Assembly: GCA_021296515.1 (NCBI GenBank)
Contig: JAGWAH010000064.1
Location: 1-34,060, forward strand
DNA from: Acidobacteriota bacterium
Lineage (GTDB): Bacteria > Acidobacteriota > Vicinamibacteria > Vicinamibacterales > UBA8438
Direction of reading: 5' to 3'
DNA: 34,060 nt
This document shows positions 24,280 through 31,112 of this stretch, piece by piece. The position numbers and the translations under genes are program-made. The number at the start of each line of letters is the position of its first letter. Position 1 is the first letter of the stretch. The notes beneath the pieces are model-generated. The model was not told the DNA's origin and did no database searches. It saw nothing but the letters and a program-made list of their open reading frames with translations.

Positions 24280-26365
24280 CCCGCTTCTGGGGCGCGGGCC
24301 CGGTCCAGATGGCGACGTCGTGTCCCCCGAGCTCGGCCGTCACGACGCGGGTGACCTCGACGCGGGCATCGTTGAAGCAGGCGCCGTCGCCCAGGTCCGT
24401 CAGATCGTCGGAAACGAGTGCGTTCGCGGTCGCGCCGTTCATCGTATTGCGCCGCCAGAGCCCTTTCGGCAGGCTCGCCACGCCCGGCTTCACGTCCGGG
24501 TTCACGGTGACCGCGCAGTGCATCTCGCCCTCGTCGTTGAAGACCCGCGCCACGTCCCCGGTGGACAGGTCGCGCGCGACGGCGTCCCGCGGGTGGATCT
24601 GGAGCCGGGCCTGCCGAGTACGCAGCTCGCCGAGCGTCGACGAGACGGTCTTGTCGGTGGCGGGGGAGATGAGGGCCAAAGGGTAGCGGTCGGGGGCCGG
24701 CTCCGGGCGGAAGCGGTAGAGGCCGAGCGGGGCGGAACGCTCCAGCACGGCCGGCAGCAGGTCGATCCGCCCGTCCGGCGTCCGCGGAAAGACGTCGACG
24801 AACTGCACCGGGGCCGCGGGCGCCCCGCCGCGGGTGATGCCGCGGCTCAGGAGCTCCTCGCCGGCGTTGTCCGGCAGCGCCCCGGCCACGTGCATCAGCG
24901 TGCCGGTGTCGCTCTGCAGAAGCCCGCCGATCTCGATCCCGAGCCGCGCCGCCAGCTCCGCGAAGACCTCCACGTTGGGGCGGGACTCGCCGGCGGGCTC
25001 GATCACCGGCTGCACGAGCTGTACCGCGCCATGCCCGTAGCCGATGGCCAGGTCGTACTGCTCGAGAAACGTCGTCGCCGGCAGGATGACGTCGGCCCAG
25101 CGCGCCGTGTCCGTCATCACCTGGTCGAAGACCACCGTGAACAGATCGTCCCGCTTCAGGCCGGCCAGCACCCGGTTCTGCGCCGGCATCGTGGCCAGCG
25201 GGTTGCAGTTGTAGACGAACAACATCTTGACCGGAGGATCGTCGTACTCGGTCAGCGCGCGGCCGAGCCGGTTCATGTTGACGAGGCGCGTGTCGGGCTC
25301 GCCGGTCTCGATCCAGGCCTCCTCCGACAATGGCATGGCCCGCGAGCTGCTCATCGAGTACCCGCCGCCGCGCACCCCGAACTTGCCGCCGACCGCGGGC
25401 AGCGCCAGCACCGCGAGAGCCGCGTTGCCGCCGTTGCGGTTGCGCTCCAGGCCCCATCCGCAGCGGATGACGGCGGGAGAGGTTTCCGCGTACAGCTCCG
25501 CGACCTTCTCGAGCAGGTCGGGATCCACCTCGGCGACCGCGGCGGCGCGCTCGAAAGTCCACTCGGAAGCGCGTTGCCGGAGCTCGTCCGCGTGGTGCGT
25601 CCACCTTGCGAGGAATGCCTCGTCGGCGAAGCCGTGCTCGAAGAGAAAGCGGTGGATGGCCAGTGCGACGACCACATCCGTTCCCGGCCGCACCGCGAGA
25701 TGGATGTCGGCGCGCCTGGCGAGCGGCGTCCGGCGTGGATCGATGACCACGACGGCCGCCCCGTCACGCGCCGCCTGCCGGACGTGGGGCACCAGGTGAA
25801 ACCCCGACGTGGACGGATTGGCTCCCCAGATCACGATGAGTCGCGCGTGGCGGTAGTCCTCGTAGTCCACCCCGGCCATGCGGCCGTAGAGCGCGTCTGT
25901 CACCGTGGTCGTCGGGGCGGCGCAGACGTTGCGGGCGAGGCGTGAGGTCCCGAAGGCGCGGAAGAGGCGGGCGTCGTTCGTGTCCTGTGACAGCAGTCCG
26001 TTCGAACCGCCGTAGGACAGCGGCAGAATCGCCTCGGCGCCGAACTTGTCGCGGATCGCCCGCATGCGGCCGGCGACGGTTTCGAGGGCCTGGTCCCACG
26101 TGATCCGGTTGAAGCTCGCCTCGCCCTTGGCGCCGCGTCGAGAGCCCGGATGGAGCAGGCGCTCCTCGCCGTAGATGCGCCGGTCGAAGCGGCGGACCTT
26201 GCTGCAGATGAAGCCGTTGGTGCCGGCGTACCGCGGCGAGTGGTCGATCTTCGTGACCTGCCCGCGCTCGAGCGAGATGGCCAGACTGCAACTGTCGGGG
26301 CAGTCGAGGGGGCAGGCGGTCTCGACCGTGGATCGGCCCCAGGTCAGGTCTTCTTCGGCGGGCAT
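24251..26365 (-). CDS. Molybdopterin (bis-MGD) oxidoreductase with N-terminal 4Fe-4S site
   Basis: A 704-residue protein. The N-terminal cluster motif is C18-x3-C22-x3-C26 with C54, as in the DMSO-reductase superfamily. Molybdopterin-binding landmarks follow: V-I-W-G-A-N-P-S-T-S-G, V-V-V-I-D-P-R-R-T-P, F-V-Y-N-C-N-P-L-A-T, and the C-terminal MopB domain with I-H-P-R-D-A. No Tat signal is visible, so it is probably cytoplasmic. No electron-transfer subunit or chaperone is adjacent, and the substrate is not assignable. The last residues (R-R-R-N-G-V-D-C) are encoded by a repeat that also supplies the stop. The ATG at 26365 is 43 bases from the divergent ABC-like gene; an in-frame ATG at 26380 is possible. 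Confidence 0.88.
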   Translation of the reverse strand: MPAEEDLTWGRSTVETACPLDCPDSCSLAISLERGQVTKIDHSPRYAGTNGFICSKVRRFDRRIYGEERLLHPGSRRGAKGEASFNRITWDQALETVAGRMRAIRDKFGAEAILPLSYGGSNGLLSQDTNDARLFRAFGTSRLARNVCAAPTTTVTDALYGRMAGVDYEDYRHARLIVIWGANPSTSGFHLVPHVRQAARDGAAVVVIDPRRTPLARRADIHLAVRPGTDVVVALAIHRFLFEHGFADEAFLARWTHHADELRQRASEWTFERAAAVAEVDPDLLEKVAELYAETSPAVIRCGWGLERNRNGGNAALAVLALPAVGGKFGVRGGGYSMSSSRAMPLSEEAWIETGEPDTRLVNMNRLGRALTEYDDPPVKMLFVYNCNPLATMPAQNRVLAGLKRDDLFTVVFDQVMTDTARWADVILPATTFLEQYDLAIGYGHGAVQLVQPVIEPAGESRPNVEVFAELAARLGIEIGGLLQSDTGTLMHVAGALPDNAGEELLSRGITRGGAPAAPVQFVDVFPRTPDGRIDLLPAVLERSAPLGLYRFRPEPAPDRYPLALISPATDKTVSSTLGELRTRQARLQIHPRDAVARDLSTGDVARVFNDEGEMHCAVTVNPDVKPGVASLPKGLWRRNTMNGATANALVSDDLTDLGDGACFNDARVEVTRVVTAELGGHDVAIWTGPAPQKRVRRRNGVDC

Positions 26366-26408
26366 TCGCCAGTGTACCATGGGGCATCCGCTTCCCCGAG
26401 CCGGTGCC

Positions 26409-27389
26409 ATGTACGTCTTCCTCGACGAGATCTCCCGATGCTGCGAGGGCTCCGAAAGGCCGGTCCTCGACCGCGTGTCGCTCCACGCCCGGTCGGGCGA
26501 AATCCTCTCCGTGGTCGGGCCGGGAGGCGCCGGCAAGTCCACGCTGCTGCAGTTCGTGGGGGAGCGGTCGGACGGGGACGGCGGCGTGTTTCTGGGGACG
26601 GACGACGCGCGCGAGCCGGGCCAGGCGAAGCCGGACCTCGTCCGGGGTTGGCTTTCCGGTAGTCCGGGGGACGTTTCTCCGCCGGGCTGGCGCACCGAGG
26701 AACGGCGCGGCGTCGCCATCCGGCGCTATGCGTTCCCGAGCACGGCGCTCGCCGGCTCGTTCCGCGACCCGGACCTGCTGCTCGTCGACGATCTCGCCGC
26801 CGATCCCGCCTTCGCCGCCGCCGCCGCCCGCCGCACGTTCCTTCGCGACCTGCACGGCCTGCATCCGCGGCCCGGACAGCGCACGATCATCTACGCGACG
26901 CGCGACGGCGACGACGCACTGGCCGTGTCCGACCGCATCGCGGTGCTGGATCGCGGCCGCATCGTTCAGGCCGGGACGCCGGCCGACGTGCGGGACCGGC
27001 CTGCGAACGAGTTCGTGGCCCGGCTCTTCGGCCAGCCTCCGATCAACCTCGTGCCGGCCATCCTGGAAAAGGACGGGCAGGCGATCCTGCTCGGCAACCA
27101 GACCGTGTCGCTGGCGGGCCGCATCGCCGAGGAATTCTGCCGCGACGTCACCGTCGGCATTCGCCCACGCCATGCGCGGCTTCACCGGGACGGCGCCGGC
27201 TGGCGCGGGCGCGTCGTCTCGAGCGAGCGGCACGGGGAGCGGTCGCTGGTGACCGTCGCCACCGAGGGCGTGCGGGTGCGGGCGCTGGCGGACGAGCCCT
27301 TCGACGCCGGCGAGCGGGTCGTGGTCCGCGTCCTCCCGAAGCACTTCATCGTGTTCGACGATCGGGGCGTCCGCCTCGATCAGCTCTAA
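26409..27389 (+). CDS. Degenerate ABC transporter ATPase (MalK/UgpC-like)
   Basis: A 326-residue protein with the order of a sugar-type ABC ATPase: nucleotide-binding domain to about residue 215, then a TOBE-like regulatory domain (V-G-I-R-P-R-H-A-R). Walker A is intact (G37-P-G-G-A-G-K43-S-T). The LSGGQ signature is not recognisable; Walker B reads L-L-L-V-D127-D128 so the catalytic Glu is replaced by Asp; and the H-loop reads Y-A-T-R165-D, with Arg for the switch His. The D-R-I-A-V-L-D-R-G-R-I-V-Q-A-G-T-P stretch remains normal. It probably binds nucleotide but hydrolyses poorly. No permease or binding protein is nearby. The next gene starts 7 bases downstream. Confidence 0.8.
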   Translation: MYVFLDEISRCCEGSERPVLDRVSLHARSGEILSVVGPGGAGKSTLLQFVGERSDGDGGVFLGTDDAREPGQAKPDLVRGWLSGSPGDVSPPGWRTEERRGVAIRRYAFPSTALAGSFRDPDLLLVDDLAADPAFAAAAARRTFLRDLHGLHPRPGQRTIIYATRDGDDALAVSDRIAVLDRGRIVQAGTPADVRDRPANEFVARLFGQPPINLVPAILEKDGQAILLGNQTVSLAGRIAEEFCRDVTVGIRPRHARLHRDGAGWRGRVVSSERHGERSLVTVATEGVRVRALADEPFDAGERVVVRVLPKHFIVFDDRGVRLDQL

Positions 27390-27395
27390 CAATCC

Positions 27396-28608
27396 GTGGT
27401 GGAACCCCGCGTCGCATCGACAACGGCGAGCCGCCCGCGCGGAGAGTCGGGACGTGGGCCGGCGGGGGTGGCCGCGTTCTTCCGCCGGTTCGGAGCACGG
27501 TCGTGGATGGCAATGAGCGTCATTGCGGCAGCCGTCGTCGCGGGGCTCGCGCCGACTCCCGCGCCGTGGGTGGAGCACGCCTATTCCCGGCAGTGGTATC
27601 TCGTCTGGCAGAACGTCGTGACCCCCGTGTCGAGCCTGTCGGGATTCTCGCTGCTCGATCCGGCGGCGGTGATCGGCGTGCTCGGGATCGGCGCCGGGTG
27701 GTGGCGGGGACTGCGCCGGGCGGGGGCGACGTGGAGGGAGCGAACCGCGGCCGTCGCGCGCCTGACGTTGCATACCGCCGCCGTGGCGGCGGCGCTCTAT
27801 CTCGTCTTCCTGGCCATGTGGGGCCTCAACTACCGGCGCGAGCCGCTGACGGCCAAGCTGGACTACGACGCGGCGCGCATATCGTCGGCTTCGCTCGCCT
27901 CCCTGGCGGGCGAGTCCGTCGACCGCCTGAACGCGCTCCACGCGCCGGCGCACGGAGCCGGTCCCTGGCCGGCGTTCGAGGACCTGCCGGAGCGCCTCGG
28001 ACCGGCTTTCGACCGGGTGCAGCGGCGTCTCGGCGCGGGCCGCCCGGCGGCGGCGGGCCGTCCCAAGGCGACCCTGCTGACGGCGTATTTCCGCCGCGCC
28101 GGCATCGACGGCATGCTGAGCCCCTTCTCGCTCGAGGTGCTGGTCAACGGAACCGTGCTGCCGTTCGAGCGCCCGTTCCTCGTCGCGCACGAGTGGTCGC
28201 ACCTGGCCGGCTACGCGAACGAGTCCGAGGCGAGCTTCGTCGGCGTGCTGATCTGCCTGGCCGGCGGCGCGCAGAGCCGCTACAGCGCCTGGCTGTATCT
28301 TTCCTCGCAGCTCGTGCGCCATCTGCCGGCGGATGCGCGCGATCGGGTCTGGTCCGGGCTCGCCGACGGGCCGCGCGCCGACCTGCGCGCGCTAGCGGCC
28401 CGGCGGCGGCAGGCCGTGCCGGTGGTGCGGCGCAGCGCGAACCGCGTGTTCGAACCGCGTCGAAGCCGGAATCGCCAGCTACGGACTGGTGGTGGATCTG
28501 CTGCTCGGCACCGACGGAACCCCCGTGTGGCGCGAGCTGGCCGGTCCGATCGACGCGCCCGGCGCCGTCGGGCCGCCTCCGTCGCGACGACGAGAGACGT
28601 TGCGGTGA
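27396..28608 (+). CDS. DUF3810-like membrane metalloprotease-type protein, frameshifted near the C-terminus
   Basis: An N-terminal membrane segment lies near residues 38-52, with others at about 90-105 and 125-145. The zinc-type motif is H265-E-W-S-H269, followed by L-A-G-Y-A-N-E-S-E-A-S-F, as in DUF3810 proteins. The starting frame runs to a stop at 28613, but after about 28450 it becomes arginine-rich. The family-like end (V-E-A-G-I-A-S-Y-G-L-V-V-D-L-L) is in the +1 frame, stopping at 28608. The break lies at two copies of CGAACCGCGT (28438-28447 and 28451-28460) separated by GTT, consistent with slippage deletion of part of the original sequence. The start is GTG at 27396, 7 bases after the ABC-like gene; ATG 27507 is an alternative. 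Confidence 0.7.
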
Positions 28609-28616
28609 TATGATGG

Positions 28617-28634
28617 CCCCGCAATTCGGGGAGG
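28617..28634 (+). promoter_or_regulatory. Hairpin overlapping a ribosome binding site
   Basis: CCCCG (28617-28621) pairs with CGGGG (28627-28631) across a CAATT loop. The 3' arm is part of GGGGAGG (28628-28634), the ribosome site for the ATG at 28638, so the hairpin could limit translation initiation. Confidence 0.4.
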
Positions 28635-28637
28635 ACG

Positions 28638-28826
28638 ATGTTCAAGCTGGTGACAACGGTCAGGGGCGGCGCGGTCAACCTGCCGGCGGCGTCCGCGAAG
28701 TATGCGTCGGCGGACGACGCCAAGGAAGCGGCGAAGCAGCTCATGCACGAGCATCAGCGGGTCGTCCGCGTCATGATCGTCGAGGAGCCTTCCTCCCGCT
28801 TCGTCGAGTGGTTCGACCGCTCGTAA
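28638..28826 (+). CDS. Small conserved-looking hypothetical protein
   Basis: This 62-residue protein has a strong ribosome site (GGGGAGG, 3 bases before the ATG) and normal codon use. Predicted helix A-D-D-A-K-E-A-A-K-Q-L-M-H-E-H is followed by a strand V-V-R-V-M-I-V-E-E. No family is recognised. A TATGAT box at 28609-28614 may give it its own promoter. It ends 1 base before the stop of the convergent barrel protein gene. Confidence 0.65.
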   Translation: MFKLVTTVRGGAVNLPAASAKYASADDAKEAAKQLMHEHQRVVRVMIVEEPSSRFVEWFDRS

Positions 28827-28827
28827 C

Positions 28828-29325
28828 TCACGGCCGTTCGGGCCGGATGGTGAATCCCGCGCCGATCCGCAGCACCGGGATCGCGAAGCTTCGGCTGCCG
28901 CCTCCCTTGAGCTCGATGAAGAATCCGCCTTCCTGGACCAGGCCGAAGGCGTAGGTCCACGCGCCGCTCACGTCCGTCGCCTGCTCGTCCCCGAATCCGC
29001 TCGCGAATCTGGCGACGTACACGCCGGGCCCGAAGCCCTGCGACAACCTCCAGCCCGAGTTGCCCAGCTCGAGGCGGTACTGGAGTTCGGCGCCGATGGC
29101 CGCCACCCGCAGGCCGCTGCCGAATCCTCCGTCGATGGCCGGACGCAGGACGAGCTGGTCGGATCCGAGGGGCAGCTCGACGTGGGTGCCGACGTAGACC
29201 TGCTCCGGGTTGATCGTCATTCCGCCCTGGAAGCCGACGCCCTGGGCGAAAGCCGCGGACGAAACGAGGATTGTGCATGTGGCGGCGAGAAGCCGCATCC
29301 ACGGAACCGCGCTGATTGATCGCAT
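28828..29325 (-). CDS. Exported outer-membrane beta-barrel-like protein
   Basis: A 165-residue protein with a signal peptide (L-L-A-A-T-C-T-I-L-V-S-S-A-A-F-A-Q-G). The mature part alternates hydrophobic and polar residues in short strands (V-Y-V-G-T-H-V-E-L-P-L, L-V-L-R-P-A-I-D-G-G-F-G) and ends with a strand (F-A-I-P-V-L-R-I-G-A-G-F-T-I), as expected for a small 8-strand barrel. The ATG at 29325 has TAGTCT 6 bases upstream and no ribosome site. Function is unknown. It is divergent from the hemerythrin gene. Confidence 0.7.
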   Translation of the reverse strand: MRSISAVPWMRLLAATCTILVSSAAFAQGVGFQGGMTINPEQVYVGTHVELPLGSDQLVLRPAIDGGFGSGLRVAAIGAELQYRLELGNSGWRLSQGFGPGVYVARFASGFGDEQATDVSGAWTYAFGLVQEGGFFIELKGGGSRSFAIPVLRIGAGFTIRPERP

Positions 29326-29358
29326 CTGCAAAGACTACAATCCGGGTCAACGGCGCCC

Positions 29359-29865
29359 GTGGGGCGCACGCGAGCAACGCTATTGAAGCGACACCCCGGT
29401 CTCGTCCCGCTGTCCCGCGATCACCACCACGGCCTGGTGCTGGCTCGGCGGTTGATCCTGGGGCGTTCCACCAACCCGCGGGCGGACTGGCCGGCGGACC
29501 GGGCGCAGCAGGCGGCCCGTCTGGTTGACTTCTTCGAGACGGATCTCCGGCCGCACTTCGAGATCGAGGAGGCGCACGTCTTTCCGGCCGCGGCGCGGGA
29601 CCTCGACGACGGCGCCAGCCGCACGCGGGCCCTGATCGCCGAGCACGAGGTCATGCGCGGCATGGTCCGCGACCTCGTGGCCGATCCGATCTCCCGCCTC
29701 GCAGAGCGGCTGACCGCCTTCGGCGAGCTGCTCGAGGCGCACATCCACACGGAAGAGCGGATCCTGTTCGAGCAGATGCAGGCCGCGTGCGAACCGGAGG
29801 TGCTTGAAGACCTCGGCGCGCGGATCGCTGACGCCGCCTCGGACACGCCGGGGTGCCGCGTCTGA
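29359..29865 (+). CDS. Hemerythrin-like HHE domain protein
   Basis: This 168-residue helical protein has the spaced iron ligands of the hemerythrin cation-binding domain: S-R-D-H-H-H-G-L near residue 20, L-R-P-H-F-E-I-E-E-A-H near 65, A-E-H-E-V-M-R near 93, and A-H-I-H-T-E-E near 126. Bacterial single-domain members bind a di-iron centre and have been linked to oxygen, NO or iron handling. The start is uncertain: GTG 29359 is used, and TTG 29385 lies closer to the domain. No partner gene is adjacent. Confidence 0.85.
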   Translation: MGRTRATLLKRHPGLVPLSRDHHHGLVLARRLILGRSTNPRADWPADRAQQAARLVDFFETDLRPHFEIEEAHVFPAAARDLDDGASRTRALIAEHEVMRGMVRDLVADPISRLAERLTAFGELLEAHIHTEERILFEQMQAACEPEVLEDLGARIADAASDTPGCRV

Positions 29866-30013
29866 GGGCCTGTCGTCGTCGGCGGGTCGAGGAAAGCCCG
29901 GCCGTCGCTCTCGTAGCAGCGCCGGGATCCGGGCTGCGGCCCGGATGAACACGCGTCGGACGGCTGGAGGTGGAGAACGGGCCGGCGACCGCGTTGACGG
30001 CAGGTTGTCAGGG

Positions 30014-30117
30014 GGCCTGTTTCCGGCACTTTCTGACCCGTTCCGATCCTGCGGCAGATCGCGCGGCGGGCTCCAAGAAAGCGCCGAAACAGGGCGCTTT
30101 TGCTGCGGAAACAGGCC
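30014..30117. repeat. 104-bp segment bounded by 12-bp perfect inverted repeats, next to tRNA-Arg
   Basis: GGCCTGTTTCCG (30014-30025) and CGGAAACAGGCC (30106-30117) are exact reverse complements. They enclose the hairpin at 30078-30100, and the right arm ends 8 bases from the 3' end of the tRNA-Arg gene. There is no open reading frame inside. The rest of 29866-30125 shows no other gene. Confidence 0.6.
30075..30101 (-). terminator. Intrinsic-type terminator downstream of tRNA-Arg
   Basis: AAAGCGCC (30078-30085) and GGCGCTTT (30093-30100) form an 8-bp stem with a 7-base loop. The minus-strand transcript continues as TTTCTT, a short U-rich tail, and the plus strand as TTTT. It probably ends the tRNA transcript and may be bidirectional. 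Confidence 0.7.
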
Positions 30118-30125
30118 GCGAGAGG

Positions 30126-30202
30126 TGGCGCGCCCGGCTGGATTCGAACCAGCGACCCTCGGTTTAGAAGACCGATGCTCTATCCACCTGAGCTACGGGC
30201 GC
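30126..30202 (-). tRNA. tRNA-Arg (anticodon TCT)
   Basis: The minus-strand sequence folds as a complete cloverleaf: acceptor GCGCCCG/CGGGCGC, D-arm GCTC/GAGC, anticodon stem TCGGT/ACCGA with loop CTTCTAA (anticodon TCT), and T-arm GCTGG/CCAGC with loop TTCGAAT. The discriminator is G and the CCA end is encoded. It reads AGA (and possibly AGG) codons. The lipoprotein gene ends 11 bases upstream on the same strand. Confidence 0.97.
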
Positions 30203-30217
30203 GGCGCAGGCTCCTAG
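30203..30217. repeat. Fragment of the CTAG repeat at the lipoprotein stop codon
   Basis: GGCGCAGGCTCCTAG matches the arm end seen at 9611-9628 and 24188-24202 (GGCGCAGRYYCCTAG-type). The CTAG contains the stop codon (TAG, 30214-30216) of the minus-strand lipoprotein gene. At 15 bases it could be chance, but its placement at a stop codon mirrors the other copies. Confidence 0.4.
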
Positions 30218-30660
30218 AGTATCGGTCTGCGTTCGCAACCGTCGCACGGGTACGTCCGGTCACGCTCTCCGCCCGAGCGGACCACGAACGACAGATCGTT
30301 GCCGGGTGCACTGCAGATGATCTCGAACTCGTACGTCTCGCCCGTCGCGATTCCGTCGGGGAACGTGTGCTCGCAGGTGCGTCGCGAGGCGGTCTCGCCA
30401 CGCCAGATCAACGCCTCGATGCGCGGGTACGGATCGCTGGCGGCCGGCGTGCCCGGATCCGCGAGCTGAAGCGATCCGGTGATCCGGCGGCCCATCGGAT
30501 TCCCGGTCTCCGGGTTCATCGCGATCTCTGTCTGGACCTCGCTCACGGTCGCGGTCGGGTTCGGGGGCGGTGGGGAACAGCCGACCATCGTTGCCACGGC
30601 CGCCACCGCGAGCAGGCGCAGGCCGATTACTGCCCCGTCCGGTTCTGCTCGCTCTCGCAT
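30214..30660 (-). CDS. Exported lipoprotein of unknown function
   Basis: A 148-residue protein with a lipoprotein signal: hydrophobic core L-R-L-L-A-V-A-A-V-A-T-M, lipobox V-G-C, then a proline-rich linker (S-P-P-P-P-N-P). The mature domain includes C-E-H-T-F-P-D-G-I-A-T-G-E-T-Y-E-F and ends with C-D-G-C-E-R-R. AAGGAGG 9 bases before the ATG at 30660 supports the start. No family is recognised. tRNA-Arg follows 11 bases after its stop. Confidence 0.75.
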   Translation of the reverse strand: MRERAEPDGAVIGLRLLAVAAVATMVGCSPPPPNPTATVSEVQTEIAMNPETGNPMGRRITGSLQLADPGTPAASDPYPRIEALIWRGETASRRTCEHTFPDGIATGETYEFEIICSAPGNDLSFVVRSGGERDRTYPCDGCERRPIL

Positions 30661-30896
30661 GCTTCTCTACCTCCTTCGGTGCGCGCCTGCCGTGGCGCTC
30701 TGTGCCTGACTGATGATAGCGCAGGCGATCGGGAGCGTCGCCGCCGTTTCGTCGACGGAGTGGGTCAACGCCGCCGACGGGCGGCGTCCCGTTCGTCACG
30801 ATGGCCGCGAGTGCGGTGCGCCATGCGGGATGTGTCATCCCTGATCCGGTGGTGGTGGAGATGCTTGCGGCTTATGAAAGAGTAAAAAACATAAAC

Positions 30897-30927
30897 TTGA
30901 CTGCTGGCCCTGCAGGCGCGGTAAAAT
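30897..30927 (+). promoter_or_regulatory. Promoter of the ilv operon
   Basis: TTGACT (30897-30902) is followed by GGTAAAAT (30920-30927); the spacer is 17-19 bases depending on which hexamer is used. An A-rich run just upstream (30880-30896) resembles an UP element. The predicted start, around 30934, leaves about 25 bases before the leader peptide ATG. The rest of 30661-30880 shows no recognisable gene. Confidence 0.65.
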
Positions 30928-30958
30928 GATGCAGCCACCGGGGCGGCCATCTCGATCC

Positions 30959-31042
30959 ATGCACACGACACGGGAGCTTCCAGACATCGCCACGGTCATC
31001 GTTATCGTGGCCGGCGCAATTGCGCCGGCCACTAACGGATGA
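30959..31042 (+). CDS. ilv operon leader peptide (27 residues)
   Basis: ATG at 30959 to TGA at 31040-31042. Residues 13-17 are Val-Ile-Val-Ile-Val (30995-31009), with further Ile at 10 and 21. This is the kind of regulatory-codon run used by ilv leader peptides, in which charging of Val and Ile tRNAs is sensed. The stop codon overlaps the 5' strand of the antiterminator stem. The ribosome site is weak (GGGGCGG, 12 bases upstream). A conventional gene caller would miss it for length. Confidence 0.8.
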   Translation: MHTTRELPDIATVIVIVAGAIAPATNG

Positions 31043-31108
31043 TGTTCCCGACACCATCAACAGAGAGACACGAGGGGCCATCATCCGACACCGGGTGATG
31101 GCCTTTTT
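31007..31108 (+). promoter_or_regulatory. Transcription attenuator of the ilv operon
   Basis: Three stems are visible. A perfect palindrome at 31007-31032 (11-bp arms around AATT) forms a pause hairpin right after the Val/Ile codons. CGGATGATG (31036-31044) can pair with CATCATCCG (31079-31087) as antiterminator. GGCCATCA (31076-31083) pairs with TGATGGCC (31096-31103), extended by three inner pairs, followed by TTTTT (31104-31108), as terminator. Antiterminator and terminator share 31079-31086, so they are mutually exclusive. A ribosome at the leader stop covers 31036-31044 and favours termination; stalling at Val/Ile codons favours readthrough into ilvD. Confidence 0.85.
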
Positions 31109-31112
31109 GCTG

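Noticed and set aside
25900-25960. Possible selenocysteine site in the molybdoenzyme
   Set aside because: No in-frame TGA interrupts the gene; the candidate metal-site region (N-V-C-A-A-P) has an ordinary Cys codon.
30126-30202. Integrated genomic island at tRNA-Arg
   Set aside because: No integrase, no direct repeat of the tRNA 3' end, and ordinary genes on both sides.
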